A stretch of 11,131 nt of DNA from Myxococcales bacterium (GCA_003155465.1 PMCR01000190.1:1-11131); one strand, 5' to 3'. Shown: positions 1 to 7,105, counted from the first letter of the stretch. Numbers and translations: made by a program. Notes: a model not told the origin generated them from the sequence alone.

Positions 1-1148
1 CGTAGCTTGTCGAGCAGACGCGGCAGCTTGAGGTAGGGCACGAACTCGACATCGATCTCGCCGAAAGACCGCTTGTACTCGTCGGTATCCCGCAGCGTAA
101 CGACGAGGTTCCGTCCCCCGGGATGTCTCCTGCGAAACGCCATCAGGCTCGCAGGGTCGAGCTTCCGGGCGGCGCTCTTGCACTCGATCGCCACCACATC
201 ACGACGCCGAGCAACCTCGAGGACGAAGTCGACCTCGTGCTGCTGCTTGTCGCGCCAGTAGTGCAGACGCGAGACACCGAAACGCGCCGCGATCTCGCCG
301 AGCACAAGGTGCTCGAGGAGCTGACCACGATCCTCGTCGCGCAAAGAGTCCCAGCCGCGGTGATAGGCCACGAAGCCGGTGTCGAAGCCGTAGACCTTGG
401 GCTGGGTCCGGATCTCGGCGGCGCCGCCGCCGTGGTAGGGCCTGAGCACCGTGGCAAGAAGTGTCGTTTCGAGAATCGAGAGATAACTCTGCACCGTGGT
501 TCGCGACACCTCGCACGGAGCCGCGAACGCCTGCGCCTCGAATAGACCGCCACTTTGCGCGAAGATTAACTCGGCGAACTTCATGAAAGCCGCGCGCTTG
601 TCGACGACGAAGAGATCCGAAAGATCCTTCGCCCAGTAGGAGCTCATCCACTCCTCGTAGTCCTTGTCGTCGACGCGCGGGGCGAGAAAGAACGGCGGCA
701 GCCCGCCATGCAGCATCCGCCGGTCGAGATCAGCGCTGCCGAATGCTTGCAAATCGGCCGCAATCATCGGAGTCAGCCACACCTCACGCTTGCGCCCGGC
801 GAGGCTGTCCTTGAATTTTCGTCTTGCCGCCAAGGTCGATGGTCCAGTGGCGACAACGCGCACCTTGGGGAAGTGGTCGGCGGCGACCTTCAGGACTTCG
901 TACGGATTCGTCAGTCGATGGATTTCGTCGAGAACGACAATGGACCCGGCCGGCTGGTCGCGCCAGAAGAGCTCGGCATCCTCGAGTGCACGCCTTATCC
1001 GGACGAGTTCGCAGTCGAAGTAGCGAACCCCGGGCAGTGAGCGCGCAAGTGTCGTCTTGCCAACACGGCGGACCCCACCAAGCCAGACCACCGACCTCGA
1101 CGCGAAGGCGGTCTCCAGCTCGTTCAACCAGAATGCTCGATTGGTCAC
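1..1148 (-). CDS. DUF4143-family AAA ATPase (C-terminus beyond window)
   Basis: Continuous minus-strand reading frame of 382 codons that leaves the window at its left edge. Residues 24-32 (GGVRRVGKT) form a Walker A P-loop and 70-75 (IVVLDE) a Walker B; ATGPST at 100-105 sits where this family usually has a TGS sensor motif. The second half matches DUF4143. It includes a conserved YWRD..HEVDFVLE stretch (298-311) and IECKS (321-325), so D307, E322 and K324 fit a PD-(D/E)XK-like nuclease fold. Family members are stand-alone ATPases of unclear role, often in accessory DNA or resembling toxin-antitoxin or defence genes. The start is GTG at 1148: an in-frame TAA lies 18 nt upstream, and AAGGA (1156-1160) sits 7 nt before it. 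No frameshift is seen. The family call is firm; the biological role is unknown. Confidence 0.9.
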   Translation of the reverse strand, partial: MTNRAFWLNELETAFASRSVVWLGGVRRVGKTTLARSLPGVRYFDCELVRIRRALEDAELFWRDQPAGSIVVLDEIHRLTNPYEVLKVAADHFPKVRVVATGPSTLAARRKFKDSLAGRKREVWLTPMIAADLQAFGSADLDRRMLHGGLPPFFLAPRVDDKDYEEWMSSYWAKDLSDLFVVDKRAAFMKFAELIFAQSGGLFEAQAFAAPCEVSRTTVQSYLSILETTLLATVLRPYHGGGAAEIRTQPKVYGFDTGFVAYHRGWDSLRDEDRGQLLEHLVLGEIAARFGVSRLHYWRDKQQHEVDFVLEVARRRDVVAIECKSAARKLDPASLMAFRRRHPGGRNLVVTLRDTDEYKRSFGEIDVEFVPYLKLPRLLDKL

Positions 1149-1155
1149 GTCGCTA

Positions 1156-1160
1156 TCCTT
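1156..1160 (-). promoter_or_regulatory. Ribosome binding site fixing a GTG start
   Basis: AAGGA on the minus strand, 7 nt before the GTG codon at 1148. Together with the in-frame TAA just upstream it decides the start of the DUF4143 ATPase. Confidence 0.7.
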
Positions 1161-1270
1161 GCATTAAGTCATACCAAACGCAAGTTGGCTTGCCGAAGGC
1201 AGGTGTCGCTGTCTTGCTGCCTTCTGTTCCTCCCTTGGTGTCCGGAAATGTGTCGCCGGGATTCTCGCAT

Positions 1271-1387
1271 GAGTTCGAGGAGACATGGAAGCAGTTCATG
1301 AGGATGCATTGGGAGACGTTGTACGCCCGCGATTTCTTCAAGTACGAGTGTCTCAATCAATTCGTCATTTTCGGCGAGCGGCGATAA
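1271..1387 (+). pseudogene. Transposase/integrase-core remnant
   Basis: The plus frame from 1271 reads EFEETWKQFMRMHWETLYAR and then DFFKYEC before a stop at 1385-1387. This resembles the segment just inside the integrase-core (DDE) domain of IS481/IS3-like transposases, usually of the form TWxxFLxxHWxxLxAxDFFxVEVW, where the D of DFF is the first catalytic Asp. Nothing recognisable of the rest of a transposase is found on either side in any plus frame, so at most a short decayed fragment remains. The surrounding DNA is less GC-rich than the genes around it, as expected for old mobile DNA. The match is by eye and short; an unrelated non-coding stretch is possible. Confidence 0.45.
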
Positions 1388-1571
1388 GACTTCGGACAGC
1401 AAGGGATTGGGATGTCTGAGCGGGCCCAACTATCCTCGGGCGCACAAGATTGCTCTGTCCCTAGATGTCGATCCGCGTATCCTGTATGTGGGCGTGATGG
1501 CTTGGCAATGCTGACGGCGGGACGCTGCGGCGTTGGCGGGTTGCACATCCAAGAAGGTTGACCTGGTGTTC

Positions 1572-1578
1572 AAAGGAG
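1572..1578 (+). promoter_or_regulatory. Ribosome binding site of the GH11 gene
   Basis: AAAGGAG lies 5 nt before the ATG at 1584. It favours this start over the in-frame upstream codon at 1533, which would also put 17 extra residues ahead of a normal signal peptide. Confidence 0.75.
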
Positions 1579-1583
1579 CGCTC

Positions 1584-2936
1584 ATGACATCGTCGTCTGT
1601 TGCCCGCAGGGTATCGTCGTTGACTTCTGTTCTTGCGCCAGCGATGGCGCTCCTGCTCGCAGCTGCCTGCTCTGGTGGGGGAGCCTCCGAGGGCGCCGGC
1701 GGCAGCACTTCAGGCGGAAGCACTGGTACCGGCGGAACTGCCACTTCAGGCGGAAACACGGACACCGGCGGCTCCACCGCCAAGGGCGTGACCACTGACA
1801 CCGGCGGCACGACCACCAACGGCGGCACTGCCGGCACTGGCGGTACCACCACCACTGGCGGGACGACCGGTAATGGCGGCGCCGCCGCAACAGGTGGAAC
1901 CAAGGCCACCGGTGGGAGCGGCTCGGGTGGCGGCGGCAACACCGGTGTTTCGACCGGTGGGACCACGGCCACCGGTGAAACCAAAGGCACCGGTGGGAGC
2001 AGCTCGGGCAGCGGGGGAAACACCGGCGTTTCGACCGGTGGAACCAAGGCCGCCGGTGGGAGCGGCTCGGGTAGCGGCGGCAACACCGGCGTTTCGACAG
2101 GTGGGACCACGGCCACCGGTGGGACCACGGCCACCGGTGGGAGCGGCTCGGGTAGCGGCGGCAACTCCGGCGTTTCGACCGGTGGGACCACGGCCACCGG
2201 CGGGACCAAGGCCACCGGTGGGAGCGGCTCGGGTAGCGGCGGTGCCGCAACGGGCGGCACAACAGGCGCTTGCGCGGTGAGTACCCCCTTGACTGGCGGG
2301 ACGAAGTACTGCTCGTCGACCACTGGCACCTTGAGTGACGGCGTCGGGTATTCAGTGTGGCTTTCGGATTCAACCACTGGGACCAATTGCGGAACGTTCT
2401 ACAATGTCGGTGCCGCGTTTAAGGCACAATGGAGCATGGCTTCTGGCGGGGATCTGCTAACCCGTGCCGGCCTGTCATGGAACTCGGACAAGACATACGC
2501 CCAACTAGGAACGGTCTCAGCAGACTACGCGTACACCAAGACCGGTATAAGCAACTCGAATGTATATGTCGGAATCTATGGGTGGTCGGTTAGCCCTCTC
2601 GTGGAATTCTACATCGTCGAGGAATGGATAGGCTGGAACCCAGGCTCAAATGCTACCAAGAAGGGCACATTTGCCGTTGATGGGGGTACGTACGACGTCT
2701 ATACGCACACGCAAACCAATCAACCTTCCATTCAGGGCACGGCAACGTTTCAGCAGTTTTTCAGTGTCCGGCAATCTGCTCGCCAGTGCGGACACATATC
2801 CATTTCCGAACACTTCAAGGAGTGGGCCAGTTTAGGCATGACACTGGGGAAGATGTTTGAGGCCAAGCTCCTCGTAGAGGCAATGGGCGGAAGTGGAACC
2901 ATTGATTTCACAAACGCAACCGTGGTGGCCAATTGA
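1584..2936 (+). CDS. Lipoprotein GH11 endo-1,4-beta-xylanase with long Gly/Thr repeat linker
   Basis: 450-residue protein. Residues 1-29 are a lipoprotein signal peptide (hydrophobic MALLLAAAC, lipid-modified C29, Ser at +2, consistent with outer-membrane sorting). Residues 30-230 are a low-complexity Gly/Ser/Thr/Ala linker with tandem repeats. Residues from about 240 to 450 are a glycoside hydrolase family 11 jelly roll, the enzyme class that cleaves internal beta-1,4 bonds of xylan. Motifs seen: YGWSVSPLVEFYIVE, placing the nucleophile at E341; the thumb PSIQGTATFQQFFSVR (381-396); SEHFKEWASLGM; and LLVEAMGGSG, placing the acid/base at E432. D290 aligns by eye with the residue (Asn35 in Bacillus circulans xylanase) that is Asp in acid-optimum members. 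The usual EGYxSSG around the acid/base is altered to EAMGGSG. The catalytic module is visibly less GC-rich than flanking genes, suggesting acquisition from elsewhere. It probably acts at the cell surface, tethered by its linker. Confidence 0.92.
   Translation: MTSSSVARRVSSLTSVLAPAMALLLAAACSGGGASEGAGGSTSGGSTGTGGTATSGGNTDTGGSTAKGVTTDTGGTTTNGGTAGTGGTTTTGGTTGNGGAAATGGTKATGGSGSGGGGNTGVSTGGTTATGETKGTGGSSSGSGGNTGVSTGGTKAAGGSGSGSGGNTGVSTGGTTATGGTTATGGSGSGSGGNSGVSTGGTTATGGTKATGGSGSGSGGAATGGTTGACAVSTPLTGGTKYCSSTTGTLSDGVGYSVWLSDSTTGTNCGTFYNVGAAFKAQWSMASGGDLLTRAGLSWNSDKTYAQLGTVSADYAYTKTGISNSNVYVGIYGWSVSPLVEFYIVEEWIGWNPGSNATKKGTFAVDGGTYDVYTHTQTNQPSIQGTATFQQFFSVRQSARQCGHISISEHFKEWASLGMTLGKMFEAKLLVEAMGGSGTIDFTNATVVAN
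1893..2243 (+). repeat. Imperfect in-frame tandem repeats encoding the Gly/Thr linker
   Basis: Residues 104-220 of the GH11 lipoprotein are built from units beginning N(T/S)GVSTGGT and ending GSGSGSGG. Unit starts are at residues 119, 146, 167 and 194, giving periods of 27, 21 and 27 codons (81, 63 and 81 bp). The length difference reflects a 6-codon TTATGG-type insertion. Each unit is itself made of GGT-like triplets. The repeat keeps frame throughout, which fits a selected flexible spacer. Confidence 0.85.
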
Positions 2937-3060
2937 AGTGGCCAAGCGCTGGCGCCGGGGATCTATCCGACAGCTTGCACTCACGGTCACGACCAAAATC
3001 AACATAAAGGCAAGAATGGTCGGACTTGGTGGGTTGGGTCGCATGGGCCCCCGATGGGCA

Positions 3061-4068
3061 CTAGTGCCGCCTCTCGAGAGTTCGTAGCTGCTTGGGCGGC
3101 GCCAGGTCGTCGAGGTCGCTGCTTGCGTCTGTCCCCTGGTCACTTGATGGGGGGACGTCCTTGATACCCGTTGCGTCCCGCCCAGCGTCGACCCTGCCTT
3201 GCAGGCACGAACCTGCATGAGACCATGTCACGTTCGTCGCCATGCGCACACAGTCGTTGGCGTAGGTCACTCCATCACAACCGCATACCGGCTCGGTAAG
3301 TGCGCTGCATTCCGCAGCGGTGGGGAGTAACCAGCATGTGCCCAATCCCCCGCCGTTGGCATACTCGCAGGAGGATGGGTTACTGGGGCAACCGAGGCTG
3401 TCCGGACAAAGGACACCGAAACGCTCACAGTATTGCCCAACCGGACAGGGTTTGTTCTGAGATCCTCCGCAGGTTTGCGACTCAGGGACGCACTTCGCGG
3501 TGAGACTGGCGGAACGAGTCGTCGCCGTTGCGCTCGGGTATGCGCATGCTGCCCCGACCGGGCAATCTTCGACAACTCTGCGGCATCCGCCGCCGGAGCA
3601 ACACGGCGTTCCACAAACCTCTTGGCAGCTGACGTCGTGAGCGGCAAGAATGGAATTTGGTTTGTTCAAGACGCATTTCGGAATGTCATTTCCATAGTAC
3701 CCACATGGGTAGTCGACATTGCAGATGCTTGTACATCCACCTGAGCCAGCCGAGCCGCCCCGGCCGCCGATGCCAGCCGAGCCACCTGTGCCGCCCCGGC
3801 CGCCGATGCCAGCCGAGCCACCTGTGCCACCTGTGCCGCCGATGCCACCTGAGCCGACTGCACTTGGGACATCACCGAGGCCTCCTGAAAAGCCGACATC
3901 ACGGGATTCCCCAGGGTCGGCACCACCGCGGGAATCGAGCTCGACGGTACGGTCGGATCCTGCATCGGTCGTAGGGGCCGTTCTTTTCGGACCAAGCCCT
4001 GAACCACCGCACCCGAGAGCCGATGTCAGCACAATTAGCGCTAGTCTCGCAGCCCCAAGTGTCTTCAT
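3061..4068 (-). CDS. Cys-rich lipoprotein with C-terminal Kazal-type inhibitor domain
   Basis: 335 residues from the ATG at 4068, chosen because MKTLGAARLALIVLTSALGC is a compact lipoprotein signal (C20); upstream in-frame starts at 4098 and 4101 would lengthen it by 10-11 residues. After an Asp/Gly-rich stretch comes a Gly-rich linker (about 71-111) with repeats of GGTGGSAGIGGR, then a cysteine-dense region with about 24 Cys between residues 112 and 288. Residues 254-288 form a Kazal-like module: C254, then VCGCDGVTYANDC and the final C288. Kazal domains block serine proteases, so an extracellular protease-inhibiting or protease-resisting role is reasonable but not shown; many bacterial Kazal-like domains are untested. 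No strong Shine-Dalgarno is visible. The gene is divergent from the FMN-binding gene and convergent with the xylanase gene. Confidence 0.87.
   Translation of the reverse strand: MKTLGAARLALIVLTSALGCGGSGLGPKRTAPTTDAGSDRTVELDSRGGADPGESRDVGFSGGLGDVPSAVGSGGIGGTGGTGGSAGIGGRGGTGGSAGIGGRGGSAGSGGCTSICNVDYPCGYYGNDIPKCVLNKPNSILAAHDVSCQEVCGTPCCSGGGCRRVVEDCPVGAACAYPSATATTRSASLTAKCVPESQTCGGSQNKPCPVGQYCERFGVLCPDSLGCPSNPSSCEYANGGGLGTCWLLPTAAECSALTEPVCGCDGVTYANDCVRMATNVTWSHAGSCLQGRVDAGRDATGIKDVPPSSDQGTDASSDLDDLAPPKQLRTLERRH
3755..3826 (-). repeat. Perfect 36-bp tandem duplication in the Gly-rich linker
   Basis: Two adjacent identical 36-bp copies (3755-3790 and 3791-3826), each encoding 12 linker residues of the Kazal lipoprotein. 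Partial further copies follow up to about 3850. The absence of any difference suggests recent slippage or strong homogenisation. Confidence 0.9.
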
Positions 4069-4195
4069 GATACCGATGATACTGCACTGCCAGAGCATCA
4101 CACAACCATGGGAAAGACCTCACCAAGGGTGGGGCGGATTTTCGGAAACACAGACGCGGCGGTTGATGGCAGTATCACGGTTGGAGGTTCTTGCC
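4069..4195. promoter_or_regulatory. Divergent promoter region with 9-bp inverted repeat
   Basis: The 127 bp between the divergent Kazal lipoprotein and FMN-binding genes must hold both promoters. TGATACTGC (4077-4085) is repeated inverted as GCAGTATCA (4169-4177), so each gene has GCAGTATCA shortly before its start codon (8 and 18 nt away). The TATCA part could be a -10 element, or the pair could be operator half-sites. No good -35 partner is seen for either. Confidence 0.4.
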
Positions 4196-4648
4196 ATGCC
4201 TGCTGTCTCGACTCTGAATTTGAAGGATGCCCTGTCGTTCGCCAACCAGAACCAGGCTTGCTGGGTGGCCACCAGTCAGGATGATCAGCCGCATGTGCGC
4301 GGCATGTTGATGTGGTTCGCCGACGCGAGCGGTTTCTACTTTCACACCGGGGCGACCAAGAGCCTGGCCGATCAGATCGCCAAGAACCCGCGCGTGGAGA
4401 TCGCCTTCTACAATCCCGGCAAAGGCCCGGGCGATGGCCGCATGCTGCGGCTGACGGGCAGGGTGGAGCGCGTGATCGATGCGGCGCTGGAAGCGCGCCT
4501 GGTGCAAGAACGCGCCTGGCTCAAGGACATGGTCGCGGCTTCGGCCAATGGGACGCTTTTCATGTTTCGAATGGCCCACGGCGAGATTCGGGAATGGACC
4601 ATGGCCACGAACTTGCCCGAACGCGAACAGGTTCCCCTGGTGTTCTAG
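4196..4648 (+). CDS. Pyridoxamine 5'-phosphate oxidase-like FMN-binding split-barrel protein
   Basis: 150-residue cytoplasmic protein of the length usual for the small PNPOx-like / general stress protein 26 group. Start ATG 4196 has GGAGG (4183-4187) 8 nt upstream. Seen in order: an N-terminal helix (LKDALSFANQN), first strand ACWVATSQDDQPHVRGM with the typical xPHVR, FYFHTGATKSLADQIAKNPRVEIAFYNP (49-73) where the family binds the flavin phosphate, then LRLTGRVERV (85-93) and a C-terminal REWTMATNLPER. Members bind FMN, F420 or heme and reduce various substrates. The substrate cannot be read from sequence, and true pyridoxine phosphate oxidase (PdxH) is longer. It has no signal peptide, unlike most neighbours. 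Confidence 0.85.
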   Translation: MPAVSTLNLKDALSFANQNQACWVATSQDDQPHVRGMLMWFADASGFYFHTGATKSLADQIAKNPRVEIAFYNPGKGPGDGRMLRLTGRVERVIDAALEARLVQERAWLKDMVAASANGTLFMFRMAHGEIREWTMATNLPEREQVPLVF

Positions 4649-5153
4649 ATCCCTGGCTGCGGTCAGCCCAGTGCCTCGCCACCCTGTCGTCAGGCCGCTG
4701 TCGGGCAACTGGTCCTGGGCGGGAAAGTGGCCTTTGCGTCCGAGATCTGGCCCACCTGGTCTTGGCTGATCTGCCGAGATCTCCGAGCGCTGCCTGCATG
4801 AAGACTAGGGCAGCGGGAAGCTGCAGCCGAATACAAGTTGGCACAGGACTCGTTCCGCGACGCGCATGTCGCGGTTGTGTTGCCGCCGCTGCCAGTCGTA
4901 TTTGGACCATCGCCCACCCCGCCCCCGTCCAGTCCCGCGATGCCACCCGTGCCGGCCGTGCTAGTCGGCCTGGCCCCAGGCACTGCTGGGGCGAGGAAGC
5001 GGCCACGCCCCGATCTACGACGAGGAATTGCGCCCGTCGGCGCGCCTGCTGTGGTTCCGCCTGGCCGATGTTTCGCAGGGGCTGCATTGCAACCCTGTCG
5101 TCGACCCTATGCTCGGTCGGGGATCGGCGGTAGGCTGTCCTTCGAGGCAGTGC
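4649..5153. other. 505-bp intergenic stretch, no intact gene
   Basis: Between the FMN-binding gene and the propeller lipoprotein. It contains a possible minus-strand lipoprotein remnant (4690-4983). In the plus frame of the next gene it is open back to 4965, but the extra residues carry no signal peptide or recognisable domain. I see no RNA gene and no clear terminator. Confidence 0.5.
4690..4983 (-). pseudogene. Possible decayed Gly-rich lipoprotein fragment
   Basis: The minus frame reads STAGTGGIAGLDGGGVGDG, then NTTGSGGNTTATCASRNESC, in the style of the Gly/Thr linkers and Cys-rich starts of the lipoproteins in this window (compare the Kazal lipoprotein linker). There is no signal peptide at its start, and the frame soon turns into unremarkable Arg/Ser-rich sequence, as after a frameshift. 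It may be a leftover of a duplicated lipoprotein gene. GC-rich DNA easily yields Gly-rich frames, so this is tentative. Confidence 0.25.
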
Positions 5154-7088
5154 ATGCGACCTGAGCAGGTCTCCGAGTGTCTGGACAGCCCAGTCGAGGC
5201 GAGCTGGAGCTGCCGATCCCGCGGGCGCAGGGGATGCCTGACTGCTGGCCTGGTCTTGCTGGTCTCGCTGGTAGCGACCGGCTGCCATCACGCAGGCAAG
5301 GCGGCGCGGCCGCCCACGGGGGATGGAGGGCCGCTTGACGGAGCATCGGCATCGGGGCGCGAGGTCCCCGCCGAGGTCCCCGCCGAGATCCCTGCCGAGG
5401 TCGGCCCCACCTTGTCGCTGCGCCCGCGCTGGGTTGCGGTCGGCTCGCAAACCGATCTGTCCGTCGTCCGCTTCGACAACCCGAGCAGGCCTGTCACCAC
5501 CATACTCGCGTGGGTCGCCTATGCGGGGCGCGGGCAGCCTTCCGTTGCGCCCGCCCTGGTCCTGGAAGCCCAGACCCGCGACGATGCCGAGGTCGTGGTG
5601 GACCGCATCCGTTGGTCGCTGGATGGCAGCCACCTCGGATTCGCCACCAGGACGAAGACCGCTGACAGGCACTGGGTTGCCAGTGCGGCGGACGGCTTCG
5701 TGCCTCGCGAGCTGATCGTCGCTGGCGCCGACGCGATCGACCCGCGCTGGATCGGCGACGAGATCCTGGTGGTCGCAGCGCTGAGCGCGGGCGGGCCCGG
5801 CGGCCAGGTCGACTTCGTGCGGGTCCATGCCCCTGAGCTGACGCAAGAGCGGCTGGGCAGCTACACGGGGACCGGAGACAATCGGGGCGAGGCGGACAAC
5901 AATGCCAGCTTTCTCGCGTCCCGCTTCGGGGCGCTGGTTACCCTCGGCTCTCCCAGCGCGGGCGAGCTGTGGCTGGTCCGGGGTCAGGACTCGCTGACGT
6001 ACCTCGGACCGGCGCTGCCCCGGTACGGCAGCCCTTGTCAGTTCGATCTCACTTGGTCGGCGGACGGCGAAAGCGCCCTCTGGTGGGGCTTGCCCGCCTC
6101 GCTCTACCGAGGTTACCCGCCCACCGAGTCGTGCGACGCCGCGCCCGCCCTCGCGGTCGTGCCGGGCGCAGCTCCGCGGCTCGGCCTTGTGCTGGAACCC
6201 AGTCGGCTGGCTCAGCAATCGGAGTACGACGGCAATTCGGGGGTAAACATGCACTGGGTGACCTGGACCTCGGCGGAATTTCCCGCCGGCGCGCCCAGCG
6301 GGTCGACCGTCGCCTATGGCGCCTGCTTTCGGCAGACCACGCCCGCGCGCCCGACCGGCGATGGCAGCGTGGTCCCCGCCCGCCAGGGAACCCTGGTGGT
6401 CGAGGACGGGCTGAACCAGTCATCGTCCATTCCGCCACGGCGGGAGGCGGGCGCCAGCGTCTGCGACAGACAGCAGCGCTTCGGTTTCATCAACGCGACC
6501 GACTACTACTTCAGCCGCTCGCTGCAGCTGGATGGCGGGAGCGAGCGTTTTCAGCTCGTGCTCAACCTGCAGGGCGAGGACCGCGTGGTGTACGACCAGG
6601 TCTCCGGCGACCTCACCGGCATCGACGTGCTGGCAAAGGGCCGCCACCTGTACTTCACTGCGCTGGAAAATGGCGGCCGTGGCGAAGGTCTGTGGCACGT
6701 GGACTTGACCCGTCTGACCCCGACGGCAGAGCGGCTTGCTCTCGACGGCGTCCTCTCAGCCACAGTCTCTCCCCAGGTGCCCACCGCGACCGTGCCCAAG
6801 CTGCGCGGCCACAGCGGCATCGGCTATCCGACCGACCAGCCGGCTCGCGGCTCGGATCGCGAGGCCCTGTTGGTCGCCACCTCGACCGCCTGGTGGGTCG
6901 TGGATTTCGACGGTCCCGCCGCCGCTCTGTTGCCGCTCGATCCCGCGTGGCAAGCTTGGAACGTGGCGTGGACTTCCGACGGACAGGGCGTGCTCGCCGC
7001 CAACGGGGCCAGCGTATTTTTGGACTGGGGCCCCGGCCAAGCCCGCTACCCCCTGGCCGACGTCGGCGGAACCCTGTTCGGTTGGTAG
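5154..7088 (+). CDS. Large lipoprotein with TolB/WD-like propeller motifs, function unknown
   Basis: 644 residues from ATG 5154 (GAGG at 5144-5147, 6 nt upstream). Earlier in-frame codons only add sequence before the signal. Arg-rich residues 21-27 followed by LTAGLVLLVSLVATGC give a lipoprotein signal with C44. A short EVPAEVPAEIPAEV microrepeat (70-83) precedes the folded part. Three W(S/T)xDG motifs, RIRWSLDG (151-158), LTWSADG (299-305) and VAWTSDG (604-610), resemble the turn in blades of TolB-like/WD40 beta-propellers. Trp-rich strands and periodic hydrophobic segments fit an all-beta extracellular protein. No catalytic motif is recognised. The frame is very GC-rich, so long antisense and alternate frames overlap it; the signal peptide and blade motifs identify this one as real. 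Confidence 0.8.
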   Translation: MRPEQVSECLDSPVEASWSCRSRGRRGCLTAGLVLLVSLVATGCHHAGKAARPPTGDGGPLDGASASGREVPAEVPAEIPAEVGPTLSLRPRWVAVGSQTDLSVVRFDNPSRPVTTILAWVAYAGRGQPSVAPALVLEAQTRDDAEVVVDRIRWSLDGSHLGFATRTKTADRHWVASAADGFVPRELIVAGADAIDPRWIGDEILVVAALSAGGPGGQVDFVRVHAPELTQERLGSYTGTGDNRGEADNNASFLASRFGALVTLGSPSAGELWLVRGQDSLTYLGPALPRYGSPCQFDLTWSADGESALWWGLPASLYRGYPPTESCDAAPALAVVPGAAPRLGLVLEPSRLAQQSEYDGNSGVNMHWVTWTSAEFPAGAPSGSTVAYGACFRQTTPARPTGDGSVVPARQGTLVVEDGLNQSSSIPPRREAGASVCDRQQRFGFINATDYYFSRSLQLDGGSERFQLVLNLQGEDRVVYDQVSGDLTGIDVLAKGRHLYFTALENGGRGEGLWHVDLTRLTPTAERLALDGVLSATVSPQVPTATVPKLRGHSGIGYPTDQPARGSDREALLVATSTAWWVVDFDGPAAALLPLDPAWQAWNVAWTSDGQGVLAANGASVFLDWGPGQARYPLADVGGTLFGW

Positions 7089-7105
7089 CCTCGATTTGAC
7101 CTGCC

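Larger units (their letters stand above)
1149..1583. other. Intergenic region with mobile-element debris
   Basis: Gap of 435 bp between the divergent DUF4143 ATPase and the xylanase gene. Apart from the transposase-like fragment and the two ribosome binding sites at its ends, I see no convincing gene. It should hold both promoters, but no clear -35/-10 pair stands out. Short minus-strand frames here are the antisense of the transposase fragment. Confidence 0.5.

Noticed and set aside
1533..1583. Upstream extension of the xylanase gene
   Set aside because: No ribosome site at 1533, whereas AAAGGAG stands directly before the ATG at 1584, which begins a proper signal peptide.
1893..2243. CRISPR-like repeat array
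   Set aside because: Units are degenerate, in frame and lack unique spacers; they encode a protein linker.
1430..2386. 318-codon minus-strand frame of PPV/LPP repeats
   Set aside because: It is the antisense of the Gly/Thr linker repeats of the GH11 gene; no ribosome site, signal or domain, and its pattern is fully explained by the sense repeats.
4560..6254. 564-codon minus-strand open frame
   Set aside because: Arg/Ala/Gly-rich without motifs, and it overlaps both the FMN-binding gene end and the propeller lipoprotein. Long antisense frames are common in very GC-rich genes.
5969..7099. 376-codon plus-strand frame in another phase
   Set aside because: Arg-rich shadow of the propeller lipoprotein; it lacks the signal peptide and blade motifs found in the chosen frame.
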